A DNA stretch of 64,000 nt from Bacteroidales bacterium (GTDB lineage: Bacteria; Bacteroidota; Bacteroidia; Bacteroidales; UBA932): positions 1 through 64,000 of the forward strand of contig JAFZQO010000044.1 in NCBI GenBank assembly GCA_017620335.1. Reading direction: 5' to 3'. A program made the position numbers and the translations under genes. The notes below the pieces were generated by a model. The model had not been told where the DNA came from. It saw only the letters and a list, made by a program, of their open reading frames with translations, and did no database searches. Every line of letters begins with the position of its first letter. The stretch's first letter is position 1. This document shows positions 6,559 through 15,637 of the stretch, piece after piece.

Positions 6559-8103
6559 CTAGTAGCCGAGTTCGGTGACAGGGTCGCCCATGGCGGAAGC
6601 CTCGTTGTCATCCTTGTCGAGCTTGAAGACCATGAACTTGTTGTTGTCCTTGGTGCAGGGGGTCCACTCGCCGCCGTCGGGGCCGTTGGGGTCGCCGTAC
6701 TTGGCGAAGTTGGTCCATGCGGTCAGCATCTTCTCGGAGAGATCCCAGTCGCCCTTGGTCCAGGGACGCCAGCAATGCTTCATCGACTTGAAGACGTACC
6801 AGAGGTCGGAGGAGTGGAATGCGCCCTTTAGGCGGACGGTGACCTCAGGATGGGAACCGTCGTCCGGAAGAGGACGGGCGAACTCATAGGCCCAGGCTTT
6901 GTTGCCCTTCTGCTCGCGGTCGAGACAGAAGGCCTCGATGCCGGCGGCCATGTTGCCCATGTCGTTCATCGTGTAGCCGATCATGTACGGGACATCGGCG
7001 AGTGTGCCGTCAAGGGCGGCGTCGTCGAAACTCTCCAGGGAGACATATCCGTCCACGACAGGGCTGCCGTTGAGGCTCTCGCGGTTGCCGGTGGCGGAAG
7101 AGTAGATCGCACCGATGGCGTGGATGGACTCGGTCTCAGCCCTGCGCATCTTCTCGAGGGTATTGTAACCGCCCCAGTCGAGAACGACCTTGCTGTTGAA
7201 CTCGGCACGCTGGAGGGCATTCAGGCCGTCGGGCATTGCCGGGGCCTTGTAGGGGGCGAGCTTGGGCTCGGCCTGGCCGGCTCCTGCGAAGCCGGGGAAG
7301 CCGCCCATACCGCCGCGACGGGCGCCTGCACCGGCCGCATTAGGGACGGTGAGACCGCCTGCGCTCATGATGATCGCCTTGTTGAAGAGGCCGCGTGCAA
7401 GCGGGGACTCGCAGAGGGTGCGGACGGCGCCGCCGCCGGCGCTCTGGCCGAAGATCATGACGTTCTCAGGGTCGCCGCCGAACTGGGCGATGTTGTTCTT
7501 GATCCATTTCAGGCCCTGGATCATATCCAGGATACCATAGTTGCCGGAAACGCCGTTGGGGCTCTCAGCGGAAAGAAGGGGATGGGCCATGAAGCCGAAA
7601 ACGCCGAGACGATAGTTGATGGAGACGATGACCACGTCCTTCCCGGCCCACTCCTGGGCGTCAAACTCGGGCTCGGAACTGAAGCCTTCGCGATAGCCGC
7701 CGCCGTGGATCCAAAGGGCGACAGGGAGCTTGGCGTTGGTGTCGCCGGGCTTTTTGGTCCAGACGTTGGCATAGAGGCAGTCCTCGCTGAAAGGAGCCTC
7801 GTCGCCATAACCCCACTCGGTGTAGTAGCCACCCTTGAACTGGATGTGCTGGTAGCTGGGGTTGCCGAAGCGGTATGCAAGATACACTCCGTCCCAGGGC
7901 TGTACAGGCTGGGGAGCTTTCCAGCGGTTTTCGTTGATGGGCGGAGCTGCGTAAGGGATACCGCGGAATACGAACACGTCCTTGACGTCAGCCTGGACAC
8001 CCTGTACCTGGCCGCCTTCGATGGTGAGGACGGGACTCTTGGTTTCTTTCGCCGTGCATCCGAACAGGACGAGCGCGGACAGTAAAATCAGAACTTTTTT
8101 CAT
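6559..8103 (-). CDS. Type-B carboxylesterase lipoprotein
   Basis: A 514-residue alpha/beta-hydrolase of the carboxylesterase type-B (para-nitrobenzyl esterase) family, exported as a lipoprotein (lipobox LFGC, Cys16). The oxyanion-hole motif HGGG (134-137), the nucleophile elbow GQSAGG (Ser221) and the catalytic His in GAFH (His430) are visible. The usual acid-residue motif xDEG reads NDMG at about 380-383, so the acid may be shifted or altered. A Gly/Met/Phe/Ala-rich insertion (about 256-280) sits between the nucleophile and the lid. The substrate is unknown; surface esterases of this kind act on acyl or aryl esters of dietary or host compounds. It is monocistronic, with a terminator downstream. 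Confidence 0.88.
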   Translation of the reverse strand: MKKVLILLSALVLFGCTAKETKSPVLTIEGGQVQGVQADVKDVFVFRGIPYAAPPINENRWKAPQPVQPWDGVYLAYRFGNPSYQHIQFKGGYYTEWGYGDEAPFSEDCLYANVWTKKPGDTNAKLPVALWIHGGGYREGFSSEPEFDAQEWAGKDVVIVSINYRLGVFGFMAHPLLSAESPNGVSGNYGILDMIQGLKWIKNNIAQFGGDPENVMIFGQSAGGGAVRTLCESPLARGLFNKAIIMSAGGLTVPNAAGAGARRGGMGGFPGFAGAGQAEPKLAPYKAPAMPDGLNALQRAEFNSKVVLDWGGYNTLEKMRRAETESIHAIGAIYSSATGNRESLNGSPVVDGYVSLESFDDAALDGTLADVPYMIGYTMNDMGNMAAGIEAFCLDREQKGNKAWAYEFARPLPDDGSHPEVTVRLKGAFHSSDLWYVFKSMKHCWRPWTKGDWDLSEKMLTAWTNFAKYGDPNGPDGGEWTPCTKDNNKFMVFKLDKDDNEASAMGDPVTELGY

Positions 8104-8139
8104 GATGAGCGTTATTGTGGTTTGAAATAGTTTCTATTT

Positions 8140-8147
8140 CAAAGTTA
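8140..8147 (-). promoter_or_regulatory. -7 box for the carboxylesterase gene
   Basis: TAACTTTG on the minus strand fits TAnnTTTG and lies about 37 nt before the ATG. A clear TTTG at -33 is not seen, only TTTC. Confidence 0.45.
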
Positions 8148-8220
8148 CTCTTTATCTTTTTCGATGGAAACGGCCTTCGTCACATTGCACCAATATCAAA
8201 ACAAAATGAATAATTATTGC

Positions 8221-8228
8221 TATCTTAG
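8221..8228 (+). promoter_or_regulatory. Possible -7 box directly before the glucosaminidase gene
   Basis: TATCTTAG resembles the TAnnTTTG box and ends 6 nt before the ATG at 8235, which would give an almost leaderless mRNA. No good -33 element is seen, so the call is tentative. Confidence 0.35.
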
Positions 8229-8234
8229 CGCCCG

Positions 8235-9386
8235 ATGAGACGATTTGCATCCTTATCCATTATTGCGGCCGCGGTGATCCTGCTGGTGTCTGCGGCCGAC
8301 TCGCCCCAGCAGCAGTACATAGACCGCTGGGCGGCCACGGCCGTCCGCGAGATGTACAGGAGCGGCGTTCCGGCCAGCATCACCCTGGCCCAGGGTATCC
8401 TGGAGTCGCGTTCCGGCCTGTCCGCCCTCGCCGCCGAGGGCAACAACCATTTCGGCATCAAATGCCACAAGGACTGGAAGGGCAAGACCATGAGGATTGA
8501 CGACGACAGGAGGAGCGAGTGTTTCAGGGTATATCCCAGCGCAGAGGATTCCTTCCGGGACCACTCCGATTTCCTGCGCTACTGGGACCGCTACAAGTTC
8601 CTTTTTGACTTCGATACAAAGGATTATGAATCATGGGCTTACGGCTTGAAGAAAGCTGGATACGCCACCGATCCATCCTATCCTCAGAAGCTGATACAGC
8701 TTATCGAGGAGTACGACCTCTCGAGGTTCGACTCCATGACACAGGCTGAGGCCGGCCGCGCTTCCTCGCGCTCCGGAGCTTCCGCCGGGAAGGCGGAGAA
8801 ACCCGTGACGCCGGCCGTTTCCGGCAAGTCCTCCTCCAGCAAATCCTCCTCGGCAAAGGAGAGCAGGGTGTCGAAGGCGGAGGAGCGCGCCGCGGCGCGG
8901 GCCGCCCGCAGGGCCGCCCGGCGCGAGCGCCTCGCCGCCGAGGAGGTCATCCCCGACGAGATTCCTGAGGCTCCCAACGCTCTCGAGGAGGCCGTCCTCA
9001 TCACCCCCGCCGCGGCCGAGGAGTTCCACTTCAGCCTGACACGTCCGGTTTACACCCGCAACGGCGTCCCGTTCGTCTATTCCGTAGAGGGGGAGAGCTA
9101 TTCCAGCATAGCCTCGTCCTACAACCTCTTCCCCAAGGAGATACTGAAAATCAACGACTTGAGCACTGAACAACGCTTGCTCCCGGGCACTGTTGTCTAT
9201 ATCCAGGCCAAGAAGAAACAGGCCGAGAAAGGCCTTGACAAGTACATAGTCGAGGAGGACGGCGAGAACCTGCGCGACATATGCCAGCGCTTCGCCGTTC
9301 GCATGTCCTCGGTAAACAAGCTCAACGGTTTCACCGCCGGCCATCTCCTCCGCGAGGGTGACACCATCATTCTCAGGAAACAATAG
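8235..9386 (+). CDS. Secreted N-acetylglucosaminidase with two LysM domains
   Basis: A 383-residue peptidoglycan hydrolase. An N-terminal signal sequence is followed by a glucosaminidase domain of the FlgJ/LytG type (about 30-160). The motif ITLAQGILES contains the likely catalytic Glu57, with the characteristic NNHFGIKC downstream. A basic, Ala/Ser/Lys-rich linker (about 175-255) leads to two LysM peptidoglycan-binding modules (about 287-335 and 338-383). It cleaves between GlcNAc and MurNAc in the wall, probably during growth or division. mltG follows after 2 nt, so two glycan-strand enzymes are made from one transcript. Confidence 0.9.
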   Translation: MRRFASLSIIAAAVILLVSAADSPQQQYIDRWAATAVREMYRSGVPASITLAQGILESRSGLSALAAEGNNHFGIKCHKDWKGKTMRIDDDRRSECFRVYPSAEDSFRDHSDFLRYWDRYKFLFDFDTKDYESWAYGLKKAGYATDPSYPQKLIQLIEEYDLSRFDSMTQAEAGRASSRSGASAGKAEKPVTPAVSGKSSSSKSSSAKESRVSKAEERAAARAARRAARRERLAAEEVIPDEIPEAPNALEEAVLITPAAAEEFHFSLTRPVYTRNGVPFVYSVEGESYSSIASSYNLFPKEILKINDLSTEQRLLPGTVVYIQAKKKQAEKGLDKYIVEEDGENLRDICQRFAVRMSSVNKLNGFTAGHLLREGDTIILRKQ

Positions 9387-9388
9387 GC

Positions 9389-10417
9389 ATGAAGAAGACG
9401 CTTCTTATCATATTTCTCACTGGGCTCGCCATAGCCGCCGTGGCCTGTGCTTTCGGCTACCGCTGGTACTCCGACAACAAGATACCCAATTTCAGGATGG
9501 AGACCGTTGTGTACGTCCATCCCTGGGACGATGCCCCTTCGGTAATGAAGTATATCGCCGATTCCGCCGGAGTGCTGCGCCCCGCAAGCCTCGAGCGCGC
9601 TTTCGCGGACAAGAAAGTCGCGGAGTACATGAAGCCCGGCCGCTATATCATAAGGCCCTCCTCTTCAAGCGTTTATGTGGCCCGCATGCTCAACAACGGC
9701 TGGCAGACGCCCACGCGCCTCGTCCTTTCAGGATCGATGCGGCGCAAGGGCGACATAGCCCGCAAGATAGGCAACCAGATGCTGGTGGACAGCGCCGAGG
9801 TGGCCGCAGCCCTGAATGACGACGTCCTCCTGGCGAAATACGGCTTCAACTCCGTCAACGTCTTCTCGCTCTTCATTCCGGACACCTACGAGATGTACTG
9901 GACCGCCTCGGTCGAGGACATCCTGCAGAAGCAGAAGGACGCCTGGGATGCGTTCTGGACTCCGGAGAACGTCGCCAAGGCCGAGAAGCAGGGCCTGACC
10001 AAGGAACAGGTCAGCATACTCGCATCCATCGTCAAGGGAGAAACCAATTACGAGCCCGAGATGCCTTCGGTGGCGGGCGTGTACCTGAACCGCCTCCGCA
10101 TTGGCATGCCCCTCCAGGCCGACCCGACCGTGGCGTTCTGCTTTGATTACCAGCCGACCAGGATTCTGAACCGGCACCTCCAGGTGGAGTCGCCGTACAA
10201 TACCTACAGGCATCCCGGCCTCCCGCCCGGCCCCATCGCCGTCCCGACGAAAGCCTGCCTGAACGCGGTCCTCAACCCGGATCCGCACGATTACCTGTAC
10301 TTCTGCGCCAATGCCGACATGAGCGGCACCCACGCCTTCGCCAGGACGCTCCCCGAACACATGCGCAACGCCCGCGCCTTCCAGGCCGCCCTGGACCGCC
10401 GCAACGCATCCCGATGA
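9389..10417 (+). CDS. mltG: Endolytic murein transglycosylase MltG
   Basis: A 342-residue member of the MltG/YceG family, an inner-membrane enzyme that cuts nascent glycan strands and is thought to set their length. One N-terminal membrane segment (about 4-24) anchors a periplasmic domain. The conserved stretch LASIVKGET contains the catalytic Glu218, followed by the family motif around VYLNRLRIGMPLQADPTV. The length is typical. It is translated 2 nt after the LysM glucosaminidase. Confidence 0.93.
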   Translation: MKKTLLIIFLTGLAIAAVACAFGYRWYSDNKIPNFRMETVVYVHPWDDAPSVMKYIADSAGVLRPASLERAFADKKVAEYMKPGRYIIRPSSSSVYVARMLNNGWQTPTRLVLSGSMRRKGDIARKIGNQMLVDSAEVAAALNDDVLLAKYGFNSVNVFSLFIPDTYEMYWTASVEDILQKQKDAWDAFWTPENVAKAEKQGLTKEQVSILASIVKGETNYEPEMPSVAGVYLNRLRIGMPLQADPTVAFCFDYQPTRILNRHLQVESPYNTYRHPGLPPGPIAVPTKACLNAVLNPDPHDYLYFCANADMSGTHAFARTLPEHMRNARAFQAALDRRNASR

Positions 10418-10439
10418 TTTGAAATAACAAGCTTGGAAT

Positions 10440-11588
10440 ATGAAGAAAAGAATCCTTTTGCTCCTCGCGGCCCTTCTGGCCCTGTGTGCATGCTCCACTT
10501 CCCGCAAGGCTACTATCGCCAGTGACAGCCCGTTCCTCGGCCAGGACCGTCCTGTTACCCAGGTTGCATTTGAGCAGGAGACCTGCGATATCGAGAACGA
10601 AGGCACCAGGAAGTTCCTGGAGGAGGTTGATTACTCGACCGATCCCGACTATGTCCTTTCTTTCGCCAAGGACTACAAGAGCAAATACGGCGCGAACGGC
10701 AAGCCTCTTCCGGTGAAGATCTCGTGGACGGGCGGGACCGCCGACAAGGTCGTGCTCTCGCAGTCTCCCGACTTTGTGAATGCCGTCGAAATCAAGGCCG
10801 ATACATCTCCGGCTGAGGTATTCAACCTCATCCCCGGGGTCAGTTATTACTACAAGGTGTTGGCCGGCGACGGCAAAGTCCTCAAGACCGCCTGCGTGAC
10901 GCCTGTCGGCCCCCTGCGCTGGATCAATGGAGTGGCGAGCAATGTCCGTGACCTCGGAGGCTGGAAGGCCGACGGAGGGCATATCGCCTACGGCAAACTC
11001 TACAGGGGAGCCGCCCTGGAGCGCATTTCCAGCAGCGGTAAGGACATCTTCCTCAATGATTTGGGCATATCCGTGGACCTTGACCTCCGCGGATATAAGG
11101 AAAGCGAATACCATGTCGGGGCTGTCATCAAGGAGATCGACTATCTCAAGCTTCCCCTCGAGAAGAATCTCGGAAGGGGCACCGGCAGGACCAATGAACT
11201 CTACCAGCAGGCCATCCGCTCGATCATAGGCTGGCTGGGCGAGGGCAGGGCAGTGTATTTCCATTGCGCCGGCGGCGCCGACCGTACGGGCTCCCTGGCC
11301 TTCCTCATCGAGGCACTTCTGGGAGTGTCCGAGAGCGACCTCTCGAAGGATTACGAGCTGACTACCTTCGGTCGCAGCAACACCCGCCTGAGGAACTACC
11401 GCGCGAGCGAGGATGAGACGCATGTCCTTTACGAGCTCATCATCTACCTGCGCACCTTCGGCGCCCCCGGCACCAGCATCAACGACCTGGTGCTCAAGTG
11501 GGCCACCACCCGCTACACCGACACAGTCGATCCACTCACCATGGATGAGATCGACCTTCTGCGGAAGTATCTGATAGTGAAGGATTAA
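10440..11588 (+). CDS. Tyrosine-phosphatase-like lipoprotein
   Basis: A 382-residue exported lipoprotein (lipobox LCAC, Cys18). The N-terminal half (about 85-155) looks like a fibronectin-III or purple-phosphatase-type beta sandwich. The C-terminal half is a protein tyrosine/serine phosphatase of the Y_phosphatase3 type, with NVRDLGG at 168-174 and the CX5R active-site loop HCAGGADRTG (Cys276, Arg282). The family includes periplasmic or cell-surface phosphatases acting on phosphoproteins or phosphoinositides. The natural substrate here is unknown. It lies 22 nt after mltG and may be cotranscribed. Its last 4 nt overlap the convergent rsh gene. Confidence 0.85.
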   Translation: MKKRILLLLAALLALCACSTSRKATIASDSPFLGQDRPVTQVAFEQETCDIENEGTRKFLEEVDYSTDPDYVLSFAKDYKSKYGANGKPLPVKISWTGGTADKVVLSQSPDFVNAVEIKADTSPAEVFNLIPGVSYYYKVLAGDGKVLKTACVTPVGPLRWINGVASNVRDLGGWKADGGHIAYGKLYRGAALERISSSGKDIFLNDLGISVDLDLRGYKESEYHVGAVIKEIDYLKLPLEKNLGRGTGRTNELYQQAIRSIIGWLGEGRAVYFHCAGGADRTGSLAFLIEALLGVSESDLSKDYELTTFGRSNTRLRNYRASEDETHVLYELIIYLRTFGAPGTSINDLVLKWATTRYTDTVDPLTMDEIDLLRKYLIVKD

Positions 11589-13735
11589 ACGCGTTTTACC
11601 TTGATGACGTGCTTCAGCGCGCCGATCTGGGAGATGACCTTGTCCAGCTCCATGTTGGAGGGGACGAGGATGCGGGCCGAGATGTCGTAGCAGCCGTTGC
11701 GCTTGTCCTCGCTGACGTTGAAGCTGCGGATGGAGGCCTTGAAATTGCCCACCACTTCCATGATCTTGGACATCACCGAATAATCCATGTCGGCGAGTAT
11801 CTTCAGCGTACACAGGAAGTCGCCCGAGCTTGGAGTCTCCGACCATACCACACGCTGGATGCGGTAGGGGTAGCGGTCCAGGAGACGGGCGGCGTTGGGG
11901 CACGTGATCCTGTGGATCTTGATGCCCTCGCCGCGCGTCACGAATCCGAACACGTCGTCTCCGTACACGGGGTTGCAGCACTTGGCCATCCTGTAATCCA
12001 GGCCCTTGACGTCCTTGGCGTTCAGCACGAGGATGTCGTCCGACGACTTGTTGCCCTTCCAGTCCTTGGCGGTGACCTCCTCAGGCTGGGCCTGCGTGTC
12101 CTGGGCCGGGGTGTTGAACCCGACTATGAAGGCCTTGATGTCGTTGATGTCCACCGTCCCTTCGCCGACGGCTCCAAGGAAGGAGTTGATGCTGGAGTAT
12201 TTGTACTTCTTCATCAGCTCGCGCATCATCGTGTCGGGGAGCTCGAGCTTCCAGTTCTTGAGCCTGCGCTCCAGGAGCTCGCGGCCCTCTGCGGCCTTCT
12301 TGAACTCCGCCTCCTTCAGCTCGTGCTTGATGCGGCTTTTCGCCTTGGAAGTGACCACCCAGTTCAGCCAGTCCAGGGTCGGGCGCTGGTTTTTGCCGGT
12401 CATGATCTCCACGACGTCGCCGGTGCGGAGCTTCTCCTTGATGGAGACGGCTTTGCTGTTCACGCGTGCGCCTGTGCAGCGTGAGCCTATGCCGCTGTGG
12501 ATGCTGAAGGCGAAATCCAGCACGGACGAGCCCGCGGAGAGCTTGCGCAGTTCGCCCGAGGGCGTGAATACGAATATTTCCTTGGAAGGAGGCGACGGCA
12601 GGTCGTCGTCGTCCCCGCTCGAAAGCGGCTCGGACGCTCCGTGCTCCAGGGAGCTGCGCACGGCGTTCAGCCATGAGTCGAGCGCGGCCTCCTGCTTGAT
12701 GCCCTTGTAGGACCAGTGCGAGGCCAGGCCGCTCTCGGCCATCTCGTCCATCCTTTTGGTGCGTATCTGGACCTCCAGGCAGGCCCCGGCGTCGTTCTTG
12801 ACCGTGATGTGCAGGGACTCGTAGCCGTTGGGCTTGGGATTGGACAGCCAGTCGCGCAGGCGGGTGGTGTCGGACTCGTACTCCTCGGTCACGAAGCCGA
12901 AGACCTTCCAGCAGAGCGCGTGCTCCACCGCCCTGTCCTCCTCGCAGTCGATGATGAAGCGTATGGCGAACACGTCATAGACCCCGTCGAAATCGACCTT
13001 CTGCTTCTGCATCTTCTTCCAGATGGAGAATGCGGTCTTGGTGCGGGCTTTCAGCTTGTATTTTATGCCGGCCTCGGAAAGCTTGGCTTTCAGTGGCTCG
13101 ATGAACTGCGTGGTGATGAGCTGGCGGTCGCGCTCCGTCGCCTTCAGGCGGTTGGTGATGGCGCGGTATTCTTCCGGCTCGGCGTACTTGAAATAGATGT
13201 CCTCCATCTCGCTCTTCATGTTGTAGAGACCGAGCTGGTGGGCGAGGGGGATGTAAAGGAGGAGGGTTTCAAGCTGCTTGCGCTCGCGCGAAGCCTTGGG
13301 GAAAAGGTCCAGGGAGCGCATGACCTCCAGGCGGTCGGCGAGCTTGAGCACGACTACGCGCGGGTCGGTGGAGTAACTGACTATCAGTTTCTTATAATTG
13401 TCGGCCTCGAGCCTGGTGTCCTTGGGCTTGATGGTGGCGATCTTGTTCAGGCCGTCCACCATGGTGAGGATATCCCTGCCGAAAACGCCTTCCGGTATGG
13501 GGACGTCCTGACGGCCGCGGGTGGCCTCATGCAGGAAGACGGCGGCGATGCACTCGGGTCCGAGTCCGATCTCGTCGGACGCGATCCTGGCGACATTCTC
13601 GGCGTGTTCGATGAAGGGGGAGCCGTTGCCGCGGGTCTCACCCTCCAGTGCCTTGCAGGCTATTCCGTAAGCAGCGCTGACAAGGGCCCTGCCCCCGTCG
13701 GTGAATGCTGGAAACAACTCGTCGATCCTTTCCAT
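11585..13735 (-). CDS. rsh: RelA/SpoT-family (p)ppGpp synthetase with degenerate hydrolase site
   Basis: A 716-residue long RSH protein that makes the alarmone (p)ppGpp. The domains in order are HD hydrolase (about 35-190), synthetase (about 215-345, with NPKPNGYESLH), TGS (about 385-450), helical and zinc-finger-like region (YRMAKCCNP) and ACT (about 640-716). In the HD domain His44, His69 and Asp134 are present. However, the expected HD-xx-ED signature reads HEATRG (69-74), losing the metal-binding Asp and the following ED pair. Hydrolysis is therefore likely lost, leaving a synthetase-type, RelA-like enzyme. The synthetase loop carries RLRD, closer to the RxKD of bifunctional enzymes than to the ExDD of RelA. 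A second RSH elsewhere in the genome would be needed to degrade the product. Confidence 0.9.
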   Translation of the reverse strand: MERIDELFPAFTDGGRALVSAAYGIACKALEGETRGNGSPFIEHAENVARIASDEIGLGPECIAAVFLHEATRGRQDVPIPEGVFGRDILTMVDGLNKIATIKPKDTRLEADNYKKLIVSYSTDPRVVVLKLADRLEVMRSLDLFPKASRERKQLETLLLYIPLAHQLGLYNMKSEMEDIYFKYAEPEEYRAITNRLKATERDRQLITTQFIEPLKAKLSEAGIKYKLKARTKTAFSIWKKMQKQKVDFDGVYDVFAIRFIIDCEEDRAVEHALCWKVFGFVTEEYESDTTRLRDWLSNPKPNGYESLHITVKNDAGACLEVQIRTKRMDEMAESGLASHWSYKGIKQEAALDSWLNAVRSSLEHGASEPLSSGDDDDLPSPPSKEIFVFTPSGELRKLSAGSSVLDFAFSIHSGIGSRCTGARVNSKAVSIKEKLRTGDVVEIMTGKNQRPTLDWLNWVVTSKAKSRIKHELKEAEFKKAAEGRELLERRLKNWKLELPDTMMRELMKKYKYSSINSFLGAVGEGTVDINDIKAFIVGFNTPAQDTQAQPEEVTAKDWKGNKSSDDILVLNAKDVKGLDYRMAKCCNPVYGDDVFGFVTRGEGIKIHRITCPNAARLLDRYPYRIQRVVWSETPSSGDFLCTLKILADMDYSVMSKIMEVVGNFKASIRSFNVSEDKRNGCYDISARILVPSNMELDKVISQIGALKHVIKVKRV

Positions 13736-13751
13736 AGTCCTGATGTTTACA

Positions 13752-13759
13752 CAAAGATA
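13752..13759 (-). promoter_or_regulatory. -7 box for the rsh gene
   Basis: TATCTTTG on the minus strand is a perfect TAnnTTTG match 16 nt before the rsh ATG. The -33 position falls in the 3' end of the MBOAT gene and has no clear TTTG. Confidence 0.5.
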
Positions 13760-13768
13760 TGAAAAATA

Positions 13769-15637
13769 TCAGAACTGGAAATAGATGAAGGCCTGAAGGT
13801 CTGCGGTTATGAACTGATATACGAGGAAAACGGCGGCGACGACGGCGAGGGCCATCACCGGCAGGGGAAGCATGGCGAAATTGATCCTGTACCAGCGTTT
13901 GAAGCGCTCGGGGAGCCAGTGGATGACCATGCCCAGGATGACCAGTATGAAGACGTTGCGGTATTCGTGGCAGATCTGGGGGATGACCGAAAGGTTCCAG
14001 GCGGAGCCTATTTGGTGCACCATGTTCCGGGCGGTCCGCCACGCCACTTCGTTGGCCGTGGCGGGGTCCAGATTGGAGCCGCTGCGGAAGAACAGGCGGG
14101 TGAAGGTGATGAATGTGAATGTCTGCGCCACGCCCCAGACCGTCCCCAGGCCCTTGAAGGCCTTCTTCCCGCCGCAGATGTGGTAGATGTAGCGGACGAG
14201 CGTGCCGGCGCAGGCTATGGCCGTCCAGACGGCAAGCAGGTTGAAGACCGGGGCGGGCGCGAGCCTGGCAAGGACGGCGCAGGCCGCCGTCGCCAGGGCG
14301 ACCGCCGCTATTCGCAGGTGCCAGTTCATTTCCTTCCAGAATTGGTAGCCTATGGTGCCGAGGCCGTTGAGACCGCCCCAGATGATGAAGTTCCAGCTCG
14401 CGCCGTGCCACAGGCCGCCCAGCAGCATGGTGATGAAGCGGTTCATGTTGGAGGTGATCTTCTTGCGGCGCGGGGGATTGAACAGGGCCACGACACCCAC
14501 GACGGCTGCGAATGACAGCACTCCGACACCCACCCATACGCTTCCGGAAAGCCAGACTCCCAGCGCAGCGAAGACGAATATCCAGAAATAGGTGCCGAAA
14601 GTGGCGTTCCGGTTGCCTCCAAGGGGGATGTAGAGGTAGTTTTTAAGCCAGCGGCTCAGCGACATGTGCCAGCGCCGCCAGAAGTCCTGGGGATTGGTGG
14701 CCTTGTAAGGCGAATTGAAGTTCTTCGGAAGGTAGAAGCCCATCAACATGGCCACGCCTATGGCTATGTCGGTGTAGCCCGAGAAGTCGGCATAGACCTG
14801 GAGGGAGTAGCCGAAGATGGCGCACAGGTTCTCGAAACCGGTGAACAGCAGAGGGTTGGCGAATACCCTGTCGATGAAGTTTACAGCGATGTAGTCGCTC
14901 AGCACTATCTTCTTAATCAAACCGTTGAGTATCCAGAATACGGCGATGCCGAACTGCTTCCGCCCCAGGTGCCAGGGCCTGTACATCTGTGGGATGAACT
15001 CGCTTGCGCGCACGATGGGCCCGGCCACCAACTGAGGGAAGAAACTCACGAAGAAGCCGAAGTCCAGGATGTTGCCCACCGGTTTCAGCTGCCCACGGTA
15101 GACGTCAATCGTATAGCTCAGCACCTGGAAGGTGAAGAACGAGATGCCCACGGGCAGGACGATGCTGTCGACGCTCCAGCGTTCCGCCCCGGCGAGCTGG
15201 TTCCCGGCCCAGGCGAAGATGTCGAACACCTTGAAGTCCAGTCCGAGAAGGTTGTTTACGACGTCCGTGAAGAAGTATGCGTACTTGAAGTAGCAGAGCA
15301 GGAAGAGGTCCGTGCAGATGCTCAGGATCAGCCAGGCTTTTTTGCAGCCCTGCTTCCTGGCGGCATGTATCCTTCTGGCTATCAGGAAGTCCGAGCAGGT
15401 GACGAAGATGAGTATCAGCACCGACAGGCCGCTGGTCTTGTAGTAGAAGAACAGGCTGACGAAGAAAAGGTAGGCGTTGCGGAGCAGCCTGCGGTCCTTC
15501 ACAAGAGTGAAGCCGGCAAAGACGAGGGCGAAGAACGCCCAGAAGTAGAACTGGGTGAACAGCAGGGGAGAGCCCGCGTCGAAAGCGAACACCCTGTGCA
15601 GGAAAGCAGTTATGTCACCCGTTCCACCCATCGTCAT
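13769..15637 (-). CDS. MBOAT-family membrane O-acyltransferase (AlgI/DltB-like)
   Basis: A 622-residue polytopic membrane protein of the MBOAT family, which passes acyl groups across the inner membrane onto polysaccharides, teichoic acids or peptidoglycan. Around a dozen hydrophobic segments are visible. The signature NPQDFWRRWHMSLSRWL (His324) and the catalytic His411 in LLGGLWHGASWNF match AlgI/DltB/PatA proteins. The start was set at 15637, where ATG overlaps the TGA of the upstream SGNH gene (ATGA). An upstream in-frame ATG at 15799 would add 54 residues of poor sequence. It is the last of five packed genes, and the two SGNH hydrolases just before it make an O-acetylation machine likely. 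The acceptor polymer is unknown. Confidence 0.88.
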   Translation of the reverse strand: MTMGGTGDITAFLHRVFAFDAGSPLLFTQFYFWAFFALVFAGFTLVKDRRLLRNAYLFFVSLFFYYKTSGLSVLILIFVTCSDFLIARRIHAARKQGCKKAWLILSICTDLFLLCYFKYAYFFTDVVNNLLGLDFKVFDIFAWAGNQLAGAERWSVDSIVLPVGISFFTFQVLSYTIDVYRGQLKPVGNILDFGFFVSFFPQLVAGPIVRASEFIPQMYRPWHLGRKQFGIAVFWILNGLIKKIVLSDYIAVNFIDRVFANPLLFTGFENLCAIFGYSLQVYADFSGYTDIAIGVAMLMGFYLPKNFNSPYKATNPQDFWRRWHMSLSRWLKNYLYIPLGGNRNATFGTYFWIFVFAALGVWLSGSVWVGVGVLSFAAVVGVVALFNPPRRKKITSNMNRFITMLLGGLWHGASWNFIIWGGLNGLGTIGYQFWKEMNWHLRIAAVALATAACAVLARLAPAPVFNLLAVWTAIACAGTLVRYIYHICGGKKAFKGLGTVWGVAQTFTFITFTRLFFRSGSNLDPATANEVAWRTARNMVHQIGSAWNLSVIPQICHEYRNVFILVILGMVIHWLPERFKRWYRINFAMLPLPVMALAVVAAVFLVYQFITADLQAFIYFQF

